Assembly (NCBI GenBank): GCA_902729315.2
Contig: LR746280.1
Span: 3,386,001 to 3,450,000 of the forward strand
Source of the DNA: Spirodela intermedia
Taxonomy: Eukaryota > Streptophyta > Magnoliopsida > Alismatales > Araceae
Direction: 5' to 3'
Length of the DNA: 64,000 nt
The stretch's first letter is position 1; each line of letters begins with the position of its first letter. This document shows positions 1 to 13,150 of the stretch, piece by piece. Position numbers and translations under genes: made by a program. The notes below the pieces were generated by a model. The model had not been told where the DNA came from. It saw nothing but the letters and a program-made list of their open reading frames with translations, and ran no database searches.

Positions 1-203
1 AATTCTTTACATAGAAACATCCTTCTGTTTTAGTTTGCTTTCTTTCTGATGCATCATCACCACCATCGTCCTGTATACACATTATTCATGTACCCAGACA
101 GATGAAGGTTGGAAATTTTTCAATGTATGTTAAAATTCAGTCCCTCCAAATGGTGACCACCTCTACGAGTTTATGGAATCTGTGTCTTGTCGGCTCTTGG
201 CAG

Positions 204-1204
204 TTTACTGTGTGGTGGCAGCTGAGTCAGTTGGAAGGCAAGTGCCTATTGCATTCCTAGAGAGGGTCAAGGAAGACTTCACCAAGAGATATGGTGGAGG
301 AAAAGCTGCTACTGTCGATGCTGATGGCCTCAACAGGGAATTCGGGTGTGTGTCATCAGATTATAATAGATAATGTAGAGTGCATCGTTACTCATTTGGT
401 ATGGTATTAAGCCATCAAATGCCCTCTGCTATTTTATCCAGGCCCAAGCTCAAGGATCACATGCAGTACTGTATTGATCATCCCGAGGAGATCAGTAAGC
501 TTGCCAACGTGAAAGCTCAGGTTTCAGAGGTTAAGGGAGTAATGATGGAGAACATTGAGAAGGTAGATCCACGTCTGATCCTCCCTAAATCTCAGCTCTC
601 ATTCCTCTCATCTCAAGGCCTCCTTCATTATCTCAGGCTACCACTCCTAGCTATTGACCAGATTTTGTGATGGTCTGATATTTTTATCTCATAGGTTCTT
701 GAACGAGGTGAGAAGATCGAGCTTCTTGTTGACAAAACGGAGAACCTTCGCTCTCAGGTTAGTCCTGATTAGCTTTCTACCCTAAGAACCAGTATCATTT
801 TCCGTTTTCTCCTTCTTTCACTCTTGTGGATGAAGAAAATCACAGAAATCGGGCTTTGGGCCTTATTCAATTGAGGCCAGGCACATCCTGTTGCATGCCC
901 AGCAGTGGAGTTTGTTTCTGAGTTTTTAAGTCCTAGTTAACCGAGAGCCCAGACCTGGTGTCGATGTATAGACATTCCATTGACCCTGTGGAGTAACTAT
1001 GTAAACCAGTTGCAACATTCGTCGTATTCATTATTTTTTGGGATCGGATTATTGTTACAGGCGCAAGATTTCAGGCAGAAAGGGACGAACGTGAGGAGGA
1101 AGATGTGGCTCCAGAATATGAAGATAAAGCTCATTGTCCTCAGTATCCTCATTGTGATGATCTTCATCATCGTCCTAGCCGCCTGCCATGGCTTCAATTG
1201 TTGA
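204..1204 (+). CDS. VAMP721/722-like R-SNARE, 3' part (5' end outside window)
   Basis: Vesicle-associated membrane protein of the plant VAMP72 group, an R-SNARE that pairs with Q-SNAREs on target membranes for secretory and cell-plate fusion. Four exons join in frame: 204-345, 442-562, 695-757 and 1061-1204, all with GT-AG introns. Exon 1 here encodes the second half of the longin domain ([26 protein letters not shown]). The next two encode the SNARE helix, including [29 protein letters not shown] and [18 protein letters not shown], whose ERG arginine is the zero-layer residue. The last encodes [12 protein letters not shown], a C-terminal membrane anchor and a short CHGFNC tail ending in TGA. 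About 156 residues are visible against roughly 220 for the family, so about 64 N-terminal residues lie left of the window. Strong family match; VAMP721 versus 722 cannot be decided here. Confidence 0.93.
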
Positions 1205-1334
1205 TGGGATATATATATATATACACCAGACGCATGAAGAAGAGCAGATATATACAAGAAAGAAAGCCCTATTATCACCTTACATTACATTTTGGTGGTC
1301 TTTGTTGATATGCATCCCACACACACATGGGCTT

Positions 1335-1337
<3 letters not shown>

Positions 1338-1392
<55 letters not shown>

Positions 1393-1410
1393 CTCTCTCT
1401 CCCTCTCCCC
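1338..1410. repeat. (CT)n microsatellite
   Basis: An almost perfect CT run from 1338 to 1390 is followed by an interrupted pyrimidine tail. It starts about 130 bases after the VAMP72 stop codon, so it lies in the 3' UTR or just beyond it. Long Ser-Leu and Arg-Glu frames across it are artefacts of the repeat. Confidence 0.95.
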
Positions 1411-4400
1411 ATCTTTATCTTTTGTTTTTCAAATGGATAGTTTCCCAAGAGTGCTCCATTACTGGCAATATTCCTCTTCAGCATTTCCTGAACCTCTAGT
1501 TCTGCCCATGAACTTTTTATACAGGGGGTCTGGGCCATATTTTTAATTTGACATCCCAGAGTTGTATTCATTACATTTCTTAATGATTGATCAATACTAA
1601 CCTTATTTGAACTATTCAGGACCTTAACGTAGTTATTTTGCCTCATTGAGCTACTCATTACACATCATTATTTAAGGTTTTGGTAATGTTAGGGATCATT
1701 TGTTGAAGAACTATAATTAAACTCAAAGCAATGTTGTTGTCTGAAGATATTTCTTATTCTTTAAGTATTAATCATAAATCATATTCATTCTCTTTTAATT
1801 TTGTGGAAGAAATTATCAAGTATGATTAAATATTTATGTGATGGCCATAGAACTCTCAGTGTAGGTCTTTGTGTTTAGTGATTATTTATATTTTAGCCAT
1901 AACACCTAGTGGATGCTGTGAACAAATTTTCATGAGATTTGACAATTTGTTCTTTCAGAATATTATCCTATAAGCTCGTTATATAGCTGCTTGAACCTTG
2001 TGCTCAAGAATCCATATTCATTCTCTATAGTATATATGACATGAATCATTGATTGCCCATTAACTAAGTTCATAAATTTGTACTATGTTTGGAAATAGTA
2101 GTCTCATGGCTAGTGACATAGATATAGGTTTTGAAGTGATTTTCTAATTTTAAATTGCCTCAGATATTTATAATTTATTTTGTACCTCATTTTGTATTCT
2201 TCACATAAACAATTAAATACACAAAGACATACTAGAGGTATGACAACAATAATGTGCACTAAATGTTATCATACCTGTTTATTCCTCTTATAACATGTGA
2301 ATTAGTCATTATAGCTGGTTTTCACTTTGTGGCAACTATGATACGAAATAGTAGCCATTCAGAGTTACATTCACAAACAATTAATCTGTACTGTTTCAAA
2401 ATCCTTGTTGTTTAGGATGTTGACCTCACATGTATCATTATATTTGTGGAGATTTGATCATGACAATTATCTTTCCCCTTTTATTCCTTTTTAGGTTTCT
2501 CATGAGCATAGCTAGTGTGTAATGTTAATTCAAATGTGACAGAAAATTATTAGAAAAGTATTGAATATGGCCCAAAATCATCACAAGGAAATTAATAGAA
2601 AATTATTAAAAAATCATTGTAGACAACCCCTTTTTGGAATGGTGATAGCGATTGTGAGCAGCCCATGCAATGCAAACCTTAGACATTTGCTAAACATATG
2701 CCATAATAAGCCTTTTAAAGTCAAGGGTGGGTCTTGCTTCGATGTGTGAGTCTTCACTTTTTTAATATCTATGCTCTAATAAACCTGTAGCTTCATTCAA
2801 ATTTTGAGCATCTTGTAAAAGTAAAAGGAGATACGAATTTTATTAATAATTCATTCAATGAGATATAATGATAGATTTGAGAACAAAGGCTTATGCTGTA
2901 AATGAGAGTGATGTTTTTACCTACTTTTTGAAGGAGCCACATGACACATGATCAATCTTGCATTGTAAATTGGTAGTGGTGTAAGATGCAGCCATCTATC
3001 TATCTAGTAGAAAGGGACTCTTGTCAATGCTTATGTGGATGAGTTTTTCCAATCTCTTAATATCCATGTTGAGTCTTTTGAAAAAGTCCACCTTGGTTAA
3101 GTTTGGTTTATATTCATTGACTCTGGGGTGCTAAACTAACGAATTGAGGGTTTAGGGAAGATATCTTGTTTGAACAATGGTTTATATATACCCCTGGTTT
3201 GCATGAAAGATGGCCATCTTGTTGAAGGTTTTGGCACTAGATGGACATATTTTTTATTTGTGAAAACATCACTTCTGACATAAATTCCAGAGCTCTATAA
3301 ATTATAAGCATGAAAGACCATCTGACTTAGATTTTTTGTGGAGATTGAGGTTGGTCTCTGTTAGGACCCCACTGGTAGCATACGTGTGGTGAAGAAGGAA
3401 AACATGTGAAAAGCTCTCGGGAGAAACTTGGGGAGACTTCCAAGGAGGGGATGGCTTAGGCGAGAATGACCACGGAATATAAATGGTGCTATGAGAAACA
3501 GAATAAGGGACAAAATTTCAGACAAGGAGAGCCATGGAATCCTCTCAAAGCCCATTCCCACCTTCTCTTTTCTCTCTTCCCTTTTTGGTAATTTGATAGA
3601 AATTGTCACTTCAACGGCCCTACTTATATTGCTTTGTTACGAGTTAGCTTGATCAATAAAAATTGGTTTCCACCCAATTCATCCTGATCCAATCCTTCTA
3701 AAGAGGATCATATCACTTTTGTTCTGATATTTACATCTACAAATTTTCTAGGCATCATAGTTCTTGTCGTAAATTAATTTGAATTCATTATCAGCGAAAT
3801 TATGTACTCTTAATCATTTATCAATTGATATGAAACACATTAATTTCAGTCTATTATAGTCTTTGTTAGTCGAATTAACATCAAACGATAAATGCTGAAC
3901 CCAAGGTTATAGTTGCATGAGCCCCTTCGTGTCTTTGTTTCAGATCATTTTATAGCACTTGGATAATATTGGGTTATTAAATGATACGAATGACATTATT
4001 TTGGGTTCACGATTTTCATCGCAATGGAGTTTTCAACATCTAATTTCTCCTTCACACAAACCCAAAAAAAAAGAGTTTTCTCTCTAAATTCACAAATTTG
4101 GAGTAAAACCTTTGTATCACGGTTTGTGATCCTCTCTTCCATTGAGAGAAAAATTGAGAGCAGGAAACCCAATAGAAATTTTATAATTATATTCTTTATA
4201 ATGAAATTACATCAGAAAGATCATTTGATCGTGACATTTGCTTCATATTGTAAGGTATGATCTTACCAATAGGGAACGATATTACAAAAGTTAGAATAAA
4301 TAGGTAGATCAGCCCACTAACCATTATTGGCTTATTTAGGTGTTAATAGCTAATGCTCAAGGGGAATCAAAGAAAGATAAGCTACAAGTCATCCTCGATT

Positions 4401-4533
4401 TCTTTTTTGAGTTGGTAATTGCCTCTGATGCATTCGAATTGGAAACAAATCTTGTAGGAATAGTAAGAAAGCAGAGGAGAAGGCACATCCAAATGGACCG
4501 TAACAAGAGAAGATTGGAGTTAGTGTAGAGGGA
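1411..4533. other. Intergenic, AT-rich; no gene recognised
   Basis: Short open frames only, none with a family motif I recognise. The segment from about 3355 to 3720 is less AT-rich and could be a worn retroelement remnant, but I see no TG...CA ends, primer-binding site or coding homology to support that. Confidence 0.5.
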
Positions 4534-5509
4534 TCAGAAGGGTATTGCTGCCTCAATGCCTCCCAGCCCTTCGTATTCCCTAATCATCAGCCCATCCATC
4601 TCTTGAACCTGATAGTCCGCATGATGCCCAACCTGCAACATGAGATCCGCCTCTCTTGTCAACCTTTTTGGAGTAGCTATATATCCATGCATATACTTGT
4701 TTATGTATCTCAAATATAGACTGTAGGTAATATTTTCATCAAATATCTAAACATGCTCGATGGATAATAAGTGGGGATGAGGTATCTAACAAGATGGAAC
4801 ATAGGTCGATAATAAAATAAAAGTAATCATGCAGAAGAATACCGACTAAAGTATACCCAAGTATTTTAGCCACATTCTTTAGTGTCTCGATGCAACACTG
4901 GACTAGTCTAACATAAATCCAATGAAAGAGAGAAGAGCGGAGGGCTGTACTACCGAAGGCCGCAATTTAGGCATCACCGCAGCAGCCAGATCAGCCTCGC
5001 TCAGGGTAAAGTCACAGAGGGCAGCGGCGGCGGAGAGCTTCATGGATAGAAACTGCGGAAAGAGCTGCCCGAGGATAAGCAAACATGGGGATGGAGAAAG
5101 GGCAGAGGAATCCATGATCTGGGCTCACCTCCACCTGGTTCTGCAGTGACCTGACGTAGTTAATTATCTCGTCCAACATCACCGTGGTGCCCATCGCCTG
5201 CTCCGTAATTCAGGAAGAGAAAGCAGTGTGATCAAAGAGGAGAGAGAGAGCGAGCGAGCAAGCGAGAGAGAGAGAGAGGTATGGGCTACCTTGTAGCAGC
5301 CGGGGACCAGGGTCTGCAGGCGCCTCATCTTTTCGTTTATCTTCTCTCTTCTCACCTGCATCGTGCATAAACCAAGTGACTAGGATGTTTTCTGAAGGCC
5401 AGAAACGATTTGTGCGGGCATATTATTTACATAGATAAATTTAATTATGGAAGATGTACCTATGTGTGCATCAAGATATATGGATATAACTACAGAGCGA
5501 GCGAGCGAG

Positions 5510-5545
<36 letters not shown>

Positions 5546-6473
5546 TGTGCGCAGTGACCGGGCCCTTACTCTCTCGGCTAGGCTGTGTCTATCTGTGGCT
5601 TGGCCTCTCTTCGCCCTCACATGGACGACCCCCGCAGGCTTCTCTTCCCCACAACTGTGCCTTCTCTTCCCCCTCCGTGGTCCCTAAAAATAAATATTCA
5701 GACCATCAGCAGCAAGTCATTTCGAATATACGTAGAATATGGTACATTTTCCCATATAAAAACATCACAATGGCAAACTTAGTGAAGGAAATATCGCCAA
5801 TTATTAAAAATCCGAAAAGGATGAAAGCTTCTTTTTCTCTCTCCATCTATCTAATGACTACATCTAGAGAAGTTGCCTTTTCTCTACAACGTCAAAAAGT
5901 AAAGAATGGTTTATCAACGCTAAAGCTGATACCACATACTAGCAAACTTATCATTAGGCATAATGAATCTAATTAGCACTATTGTGTTAAATAAACTTCT
6001 CCTCTCGAGCAACAGTAACTAGTGAACAACTGTTTTTTTTTTAAAAATACAAAAACTGAGAGGAAACCCGAGCAACAGTAACTAGTGAATGATGAGTACG
6101 GATTGGCACATACGGTCTTCGTCTCGGTCTCCACTTCTCCTCCATCGTCATTTGAGGGGGGTACTGCGCCGCCGTCAGATGAGATGATCTCCTCCTTTCC
6201 GATGACAGAAACACCGAGAAGCGCGACGCCTGGAACCGGATAAGGGCATTCCGCCGGCGGGCACCAAGGCATGCTCTCAGCGTGCGGCGCCGACAATTGT
6301 TGGAGCGGCTGAGGCAGTGAGAAGCTGTTATCGGAGAAGCTCCTCAGATGAAAGCTGGGGTTCTCAATGGCTGTGGAGAAATCGTCAATCAGGTCAAAGC
6401 TTGGATCCAGTCCCATGAGGGTGGCGAGGGTTCTGAAGCTACCGAAGTCCTCCGCAAGCTCTGCCATGGCCAT
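4534..6473 (-). CDS. bHLH transcription factor, BEE/CIB-like (subfamily XII)
   Basis: Complete six-exon gene on the minus strand: 6114-6473, 5570-5683, 5290-5355, 5129-5197, 4954-5052 and 4534-4632. All introns are phase 0 with GT-AG ends, giving 268 residues. Exon 1 is a Ser/Pro-rich acidic N-terminus (MAMAELAEDFGSF...). Exon 2 ends in the basic region VHVRAKRGQATDRHSLAER, which keeps the H-E-R residues (HSLAER plus VRRE) that recognise E-box/G-box DNA. Exon 3 is helix 1 (EKINEKMRRLQTLVPGCYK) and exon 4 is the loop and helix 2 (MLDEIINYVRSLQNQVE). Exon 5 begins FLSMKLSAAA and exon 6 is a short tail ending AAIPF. GCYK-AMG and FLSMKL are typical of BEE1/BEE3-type proteins, which act in brassinosteroid, auxin and light growth responses. 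The usual TDSHS reads TDRHS here. A TATTTAAG box lies at 6501-6508, only about 30 bases upstream of the ATG. Weakest points are the last splice junction and the C-terminal exon. Confidence 0.9.
5239..5279. repeat. (GA)n tract in bHLH intron
   Basis: Imperfect GA/GAGC run in the 92-base intron between the helix 1 and helix 2 exons. It takes up nearly half of that intron. Read in the sense of the gene it is a CT-rich stretch just downstream of the 5' splice site. Confidence 0.9.
5494..5542. repeat. (GA)n tract in bHLH intron
   Basis: GCGA units passing into a pure GA run, in the intron between exons 2 and 3 of the bHLH gene, about 28 bases downstream of the donor in gene orientation. A second GA tract of the same kind lies in the next intron. 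Confidence 0.9.
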
Positions 6474-7136
6474 ATACTCCAGACGGAAGGAAAAGGAATG
6501 CTTAAATAGTGGATCAAAGGGAATGTCTCTTCTTCTTACTGCTGTATTATTCTTCTTTGTTTAAAGTGCAGAAGACTAGAGTCACTAGGGAGAGACGGCC
6601 TGAATGAGCTACCGAAGAAGCTTCTAGTCAGGGGCATTAAAGGGGAAGGCCTGAAATAGATAATGAAAGGACGTATAAGTTTCTATTAATGGGTCGGCAA
6701 GATAGAAGTGCCTACGTACAATCGTGCCACTGTCCAGTATAACTTCGGACGAGAAGAATATTTGCAACTATTTTCTTCTTCTTTTTCTAAACCAGGTTAC
6801 TGTTTTCATAATAGGATATGTCATATTGATCACGTCACCGATAATTGAGATTGTGTTACTGTCGTCTCTCACCACAGTAGAGAAATGAAAAGCTTACCAT
6901 TTTAGATCCTTTATGTTACTCAGGGATACTAAAATCCTCTCCTTTTCGTCTTCCTCTCTTATTTCCTGTTTAAGCTGATCGAGGTGAGGCCGGGGACTTT
7001 GGAGGAGCGACCCAGAGACCGCTAGTTAGATATTTTAATAAGGAGGAAGCCCTGTGGAGTGAAGTATGCGCTTCGTGTAATCCACGGAGAAGTTCATGCA
7101 AGGATGAGCCCCCGTTGAGAGAAAGTCTCAAGAAAG

Positions 7137-7290
7137 GATAGAAATTTCCCGTATCCTCTGATTTTCTTGTGTCGGCCATTTATGCTTCCAGCTTCCTAAT
7201 TTCTGGTCTTGAAGCCTTTCGGAGTGGCCATTTAACCGTCAGTCGCTAGTTCGGCAACAAAAATGATAGAAATTTCCCGTATCCTCTGAT
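7137..7290. repeat. 26-bp perfect direct repeat pair
   Basis: The same 26 bases (core GAAATTTCCCGTATCCTC) occur at 7137-7162 and 7265-7290, 128 bases apart. The sequences between and outside the copies do not match further. Confidence 0.9.
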
Positions 7291-9469
7291 GAATTTGGTC
7301 AAACCACATACAGAAACTACACGTGGGTATGGAAAGACGGAGAAGAGGGCAAGGAAAAGATGATCTTATCCTTTCGTCTGATCTCCTTGTGATAAATGAG
7401 GTGAAATTGCGTTTTCCATAAGGAAACATAAGCAGATCTAGAGAAAAGAAAGGGACCAATAAAATGTCGACGGAACGGCAGAAATGGACAAGATCATGTC
7501 AGCTGCTCTCTCCCCCGAGACTCCTTCGGTCTACATTCCAAGTTCTTGGACGGCGGAGGGGGCATGTGCTTGGGCTGCGACCGACCATGTGCTTCGTTAT
7601 GAAACCAGGCTCGCAGTACAGCAGCCGACGAAGCCCAAATATTTATGGCGGCGGCGGAGTCCTCCATGACCTTCTTTCCGGCCTTTAAGAGACTCGGCGC
7701 CCCCACAACTTTTCTTATTCTCAAAATCTTCTGGATTTAGTCTTCATTGACCATTGTCCCCTCTACCACAACGTGAAATGGGCGTACGATGGGTGTTATT
7801 GACCGGATGTCTCTCTAAGAGAATAAAAATATGCAGACGCATTTAAAATGTTTAATGATTAATAATGAAAAACTTTTTATTATGGTTGCCCCACTTTACA
7901 ATTCCATATATTCCACATGTTGAATTGGCGACGTCAAAAGTTGTATAATTACTCATCTTACATTCTAATAATAATTGCCTGGTTGAAAGTTCTGCCGATT
8001 GGTTCCATGAGTGATTGGAAACCTTCCAAATACAGAGGGCTTTTAAAGGTTTATAATTACAATCATGATATTTTATTGCGTATGCCTCGTTAAGATTCTC
8101 ACTTACTAAAGCCTCAGTTAGGTGAGATCGGAGCTTTTAAGTGGTGGTGAGACATTCAAATCTTCCACAATCTATGGACGATAGCTTTTCTGTAATCATT
8201 AAAGACTCGAGACTTGCAAAGTCATACTTTGCTGAGTTGAATATCGGGGAAGACAAATGAACTCAGTTTGTTCGCATAGGTTAGCTTATATCAATGACTT
8301 TGCATACGGTAGCTGGAATGAAGGCTAGTTGGATCGGACTATTCCCATATAACGGAGATAGTGCCCAATTGGTAATCGATCCATATTACAAAGGATGACT
8401 TGATTTCATCATGGGATACTGATGGCTAACTGAAAACCTTTCTGATTAGAAGTTGGCCATCCATATTGAAGATCAATGGAACATCAAGGAAAACTGCAGG
8501 CCTAATTGACTATCTCTCTCCCCTCTTCCTCAAGTTTTTACGGTACAACTGGAATTCTCTAATTCAGCTAGTGAGGACTTCACCTTCACGTCCACATGGA
8601 CGAATCAAACATGACGAAACGACATAAGTTCTTACAAAGGTAGCTAATACTGAAACGACACAACGCACTGACTTAAAATATTATACGCCATGAAGGAAAA
8701 TACTGAATTGGTTCACAGGAACTTCATTCTCAAGCATCTGGATATACATAAAAAGAGGTACAAACATGTTAAAGAAAATCTCTCCGTCAACTATTCTCTT
8801 GATCATGGTATCTTCTATCTGCTCTTGTAATCCAGGTAAATTATATCAACATATTTAGTCTTGAAACAAATGTTTGGGAAACAGTATCCTTCAAAATTTC
8901 CAAATTAAGCCTTTTATGGAGATCATTCATCCGAAATTTATCTACCATCCGCTTGTTAAATGTTAATTTTGTTCTAGGCCAATCTCAAATGTTAGATTCA
9001 TGAATACTAAATCCCCACTCCCTCAATACACTTTAAATTTTTCATAGAATTTTCTAAGGTAAGGTTGTATTAATGAATCAAGGGTTGTAAGATGTTTGAT
9101 ACGTGGAAATATACTCAATATCTACAAAGAACATCCGAGTAGAGTCATCAAGAATTATTTTATGCTCATTATAAATGATAAATACTTTCTTATAAAAGTT
9201 CAGAATGGAGACACTGGAGTTCATTGATGGATTTGTTTCCTCACCCACAGCCAGATATATTGGAATGGAATGTAGTGTTGAAACGTCAAAATAATCTAGG
9301 GTCATACTTTTTCTAAGAAATAAGATACTGATTTTGAGAGATAAAATTTCTATTTTTACGCTATGGAATTATTCAGAGCTTCACTATAAAAGCAAGAACT
9401 CAGCAAGACCATACCTGTGGTTTTGTCTGATCTGAGGGCTTTAGTACTCATGATTTTTTATTTTTTAAC

Positions 9470-9616
9470 TCAAACATGCTACTGATCTAATAGAATATGT
9501 ATTCACATACCTTAAGATATTTCTCAATATTTTTTGAAGATTTTAACTTAAGTTTGAGTTACTCAGTATTTCTCATGATATTTCCCTGTATTCAAACATG
9601 CTACTGATCTAATAGA
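9470..9616. repeat. 25-bp perfect direct repeat pair
   Basis: Identical 25-base strings beginning TCAAACATGCTACTGATC occur at 9470-9494 and 9592-9616, 122 bases apart, in AT-rich DNA with no recognised gene. Confidence 0.85.
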
Positions 9617-12600
9617 TATTTCATTTTGATGATTACATTTCTCCATTAAACTTAATATTTTTCTACATTATGACATTGTAAAAGAATGATTATTCCACAT
9701 TATCACATGAATGCGTTTTGAAATTAACTACATAATTTTGTGTCTTTAATGATTGTGTTATGAGATTTGACTGGAAATTTTTATGGCACATGAAAATAGT
9801 TTGGGGTACTCATCATTAGTTTCTTGTACTCATGATTATAGATTTTTTTCTCAATTGTGGATAGAAAGCATTGAACATTCTCACAAAATTTGAATGAACG
9901 TCATTCAATCTGACTCAAACAATCCAGTTTATTTGATAAAAAATCAAAAGAGGAAAAACTTGGGGGAGGCTATTGCAAAATAAAGAAATTTTAAGGCTAA
10001 GATGAAAGAGTAAACAACCATGGAATAACATTTCATAGGTATGGGTTCTTCTATAGTTTTAAACATCACATAAAAAGTATCTCCAGTTCTTTTGCTATCT
10101 GGATCAGTGGAACGCCAAATATTTACAAACAGTTAAAGGGAATAAATTCATATTTTTAGACTTTAAGGATAGAAGAATCAGTTCTCGAGGAACTGCTTCA
10201 CAAGAGAAACTTGCAAATATTTTCATATTATCTTCTGTTGTAATATTATGTAGTTTTCTTTGGGGACAGACTAATAACTTTTTGGTTTTAGTTTCAAACT
10301 ACAAAAAAAAAGATCAGCACAAAAAGAATATTCAGATGGAAGACTGATAGAAAGTTTTTAAGCATTTCTACGGTGTAGTCAAACACAGATTCTCACATGC
10401 GGTTGGTTGATGAGCTGATGCCATACACAATCACATTGGATGAATTCTCACCTACAACTTAAATCCTTTCTGTATTTCATCTTGAATTCTCCATATTCCT
10501 TAGGTTTAGAAGCTAAGAGATCTTGAACCAAGATAAGTGAGAGTCAGTTTGTCTAATTTCCCCTCAAATTCTCCACAGATACTATGTATAATGTCAGTCT
10601 AAACATAATTTTAAGGGCCTAATAAACATCATATAGTGAGCAGATTCTGATTTTCGTAGGAGGTTCCCTTAAGTCTTTTAATGGGTACTCAACACACTAA
10701 AGCTGCTGGTTCTGTGCATAACATTGTAATAATGTTGTAGAATTTTTCAAAAGCTTGCATACTTACTTTGCATGTACTGTTCTGTTGACCTGATGTCACC
10801 TCATAAGATACTACATTTTTATGATTTTTTGCAAAGAAGCATTTCACCCAATACTAAAAAAGTAACTGTCATAAACACATTAAATGTGGACTTGACACCA
10901 AATTGGTGATCTATTTGAAGGCTAGTCCAGCTATGCGATTCTTCAAGAGTACTAAATCAAAGTGAGGATAAGAAGATCTCCTTGACATAGTCCGTTGATA
11001 GTTTTTTACCAGCTCCTACTGAACTATTCCAAGAAATAGAGAAGTTCCACTTTGTGAACATTTGCTTGGCAATCTCATATTTCTTTCACAAACCAAGTTT
11101 CTGTATAACAACAAAAGAGGAATAGTCATGAATCATGATTTGCTGATTTCATAATACTATACTGACCAAAATTCGGTCTAGAGTTTTCTACAGAAGCTCC
11201 ATAAATGTCAATCAGTTAGAGATGTTTAATATCACCAAAGGATCAATGGAATGGATATTGAAAATTATTTTTAGAGGTAGGATTCTCCATAATGTGATCT
11301 TGGGATGGGGTGATTGGTGCTGGGTAGAGGAGAGCACTAGAACAAGGGAATAGACGAAGTAGCTAGGGGTCAGGTGACAGAAATTGTTATGTTCTATGTC
11401 AGCCAAAGTAAGGGTTCGCAATAACTTGGTATTACGCGCTGCACCTGAAATGCCAGTGTTATCTAAAAAATTGATTTATTTTAATGCAGATAATTTTTCC
11501 ATTTTCAGGTCTTCTAAATTGTATGATTTTTTCAAATTTATTTTACACTTTTGTATGAATAGCCTTATTAAAAATTAATATTTAAAGTGAAAAAAAATCA
11601 AAATAGGTTTAACCAGGTCTATTTGTATAAGGTTATCATTAGAAAAATTCTTAAAAAGGAAGATAATCTACTAAGAGCTCACCCCTCAAGGATAAAAGGC
11701 AAGAGTAATTAAAAGAAGTGGACAGTGCTTCCACAAATAGAACCAGGAAGAAAGTGTTTGGCTCTTATGTTGAAATCTTGGCACTTTGGTAACAAACTTC
11801 CCTCTTAAAAATGTTAGTCATTGATTTAGATGTGCTGATGCCTCAGTAAGAAACACAATGAAAACTTTTTTCTTGTTCAATCGAAAATTCTATCCTAGTT
11901 TTTACAAAGTATGAATACGTAAGTACTTTGACAGTCCAACTCCCCAAAAATAAAAGGGACAAAACCTGAAATACCCTTTTTAGTTGTTTAATTAATTTTT
12001 TCCAATTATTTGGTCCCCTCTATATGCAATAAAATTCCCATATTAATTTTTTACTAACTAATGGAATATTTAAATAATCAAGTGGTTTTATCATGTCTTA
12101 ACTAAGCATTCTAAGCACATTGATTTAGTCTTCTAGTACTCCTTGAATTTTTAAGTTATTGAGGATCTACCTTACCTTTCTCTTTAACAAGGCTTGCCAA
12201 CTATAATGAGTTCTTGACCACCTTTTCTAAGATATCTTATAATGGTTTACAAGTAACATGGCTGATTGAATCTTTTTGTTCATTGTAAAGAAAATTCAGC
12301 AAATTTAAAATTTATAAATGCTGGGAAATAAGCTAATTTAGAATAATTTAACTTTTTAGGGGTTTTCTAGGTCAAGAATAATGAAGATAAAAAATGAGTT
12401 AGTTAAATCTATACTTTCTAATTGATAGATAACTTTTTCAAATTATAATTTTAAAAATTAATAAAATTACTTTAAATGGAAGAAATGGGGGATTTTGACA
12501 TTAGCGAATGTCAACCCACAAAGAACATCCCCAAATTCAAGTTGTCAAAAATATGTCGACTTGTATTTCTAAAAATCGAGCTATTCTTGCTGTATAGGAA

Positions 12601-12889
12601 ATAATTAAAGAATGAGATAGCCTAATCTATGGATTTTTAATAGAACAAAGGAAGAAAGAGATGTAAAAGAGGAGGAAATCTCAAAGAGAGAGAAATGATT
12701 GTGTGATTTGCACTTATCATTGTGTTTAAATACCTATTATCTACTAATAATTATAACTAAAACTTAATAAGATATTAGTATAGATGTAAGTCTTAGGTTG
12801 AAGATAGAGAGATTGATTAATTCATTATAAAAAATTAATTTAATTTATATATATAGTGATTTTTAATATTTTATTACTATTTTAAAAAA

Positions 12890-13150
12890 TAATAAAATAG
12901 AAGTGAGAGATGAAAAGAATAAAGAAAGTGGAGGAAGAAAAGAGAGAGAAAAGAGAGAGTTGTCTTGAAAGAGATCTCTCATGAAAGAGAGAGGAAGAGA
13001 AAGAGGGAAATCGAGAGAGAGAGAGAGAGAGAGAAAGAGAAAGAGAGGAAGATCGATCAAGAGAGAGGGAGAGATCGAGAGAGGTAGAGAAATCTCATGA
13101 GAGATAGAGAGAGAGGTCTCACAAAAGAGAGGGAAAAAGAAATATAGAAC
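12890..13150. repeat. Purine-rich GA/GAA low-complexity region
   Basis: About 260 bases made mainly of GAGA, GAAA and AAGAGAG units with interspersed ATCGAGAGAGG blocks. The long Ser/Leu/Phe frame on the opposite strand (12863-13060) is a by-product of this composition. Confidence 0.85.

Larger units (their letters stand above)
6510..12880. other. Intergenic; no gene recognised
   Basis: The part at about 6,900-7,750 is less AT-rich and has open frames on both strands, such as 7464-7688, but none resembles a known protein. The remainder is AT-rich with many stops in all frames. Two short perfect direct repeats are listed separately. Worn transposon sequence is likely from composition alone, but I could not assign it to a class. 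Confidence 0.5.

Noticed and set aside
1188-1658. Open frames of Ser-Leu or Arg-Glu repeats on both strands
   Set aside because: They are the translation of the CT microsatellite and have no independent coding signal.
4954-4956. Reading through to a stop codon near 4905 as the end of the bHLH protein
   Set aside because: A phase-0 GTAGTA donor at 4953 joins to a downstream exon at 4632-4534 whose QEM.LM-type tail looks like the family C-terminus. Read-through gives an unlike tail.
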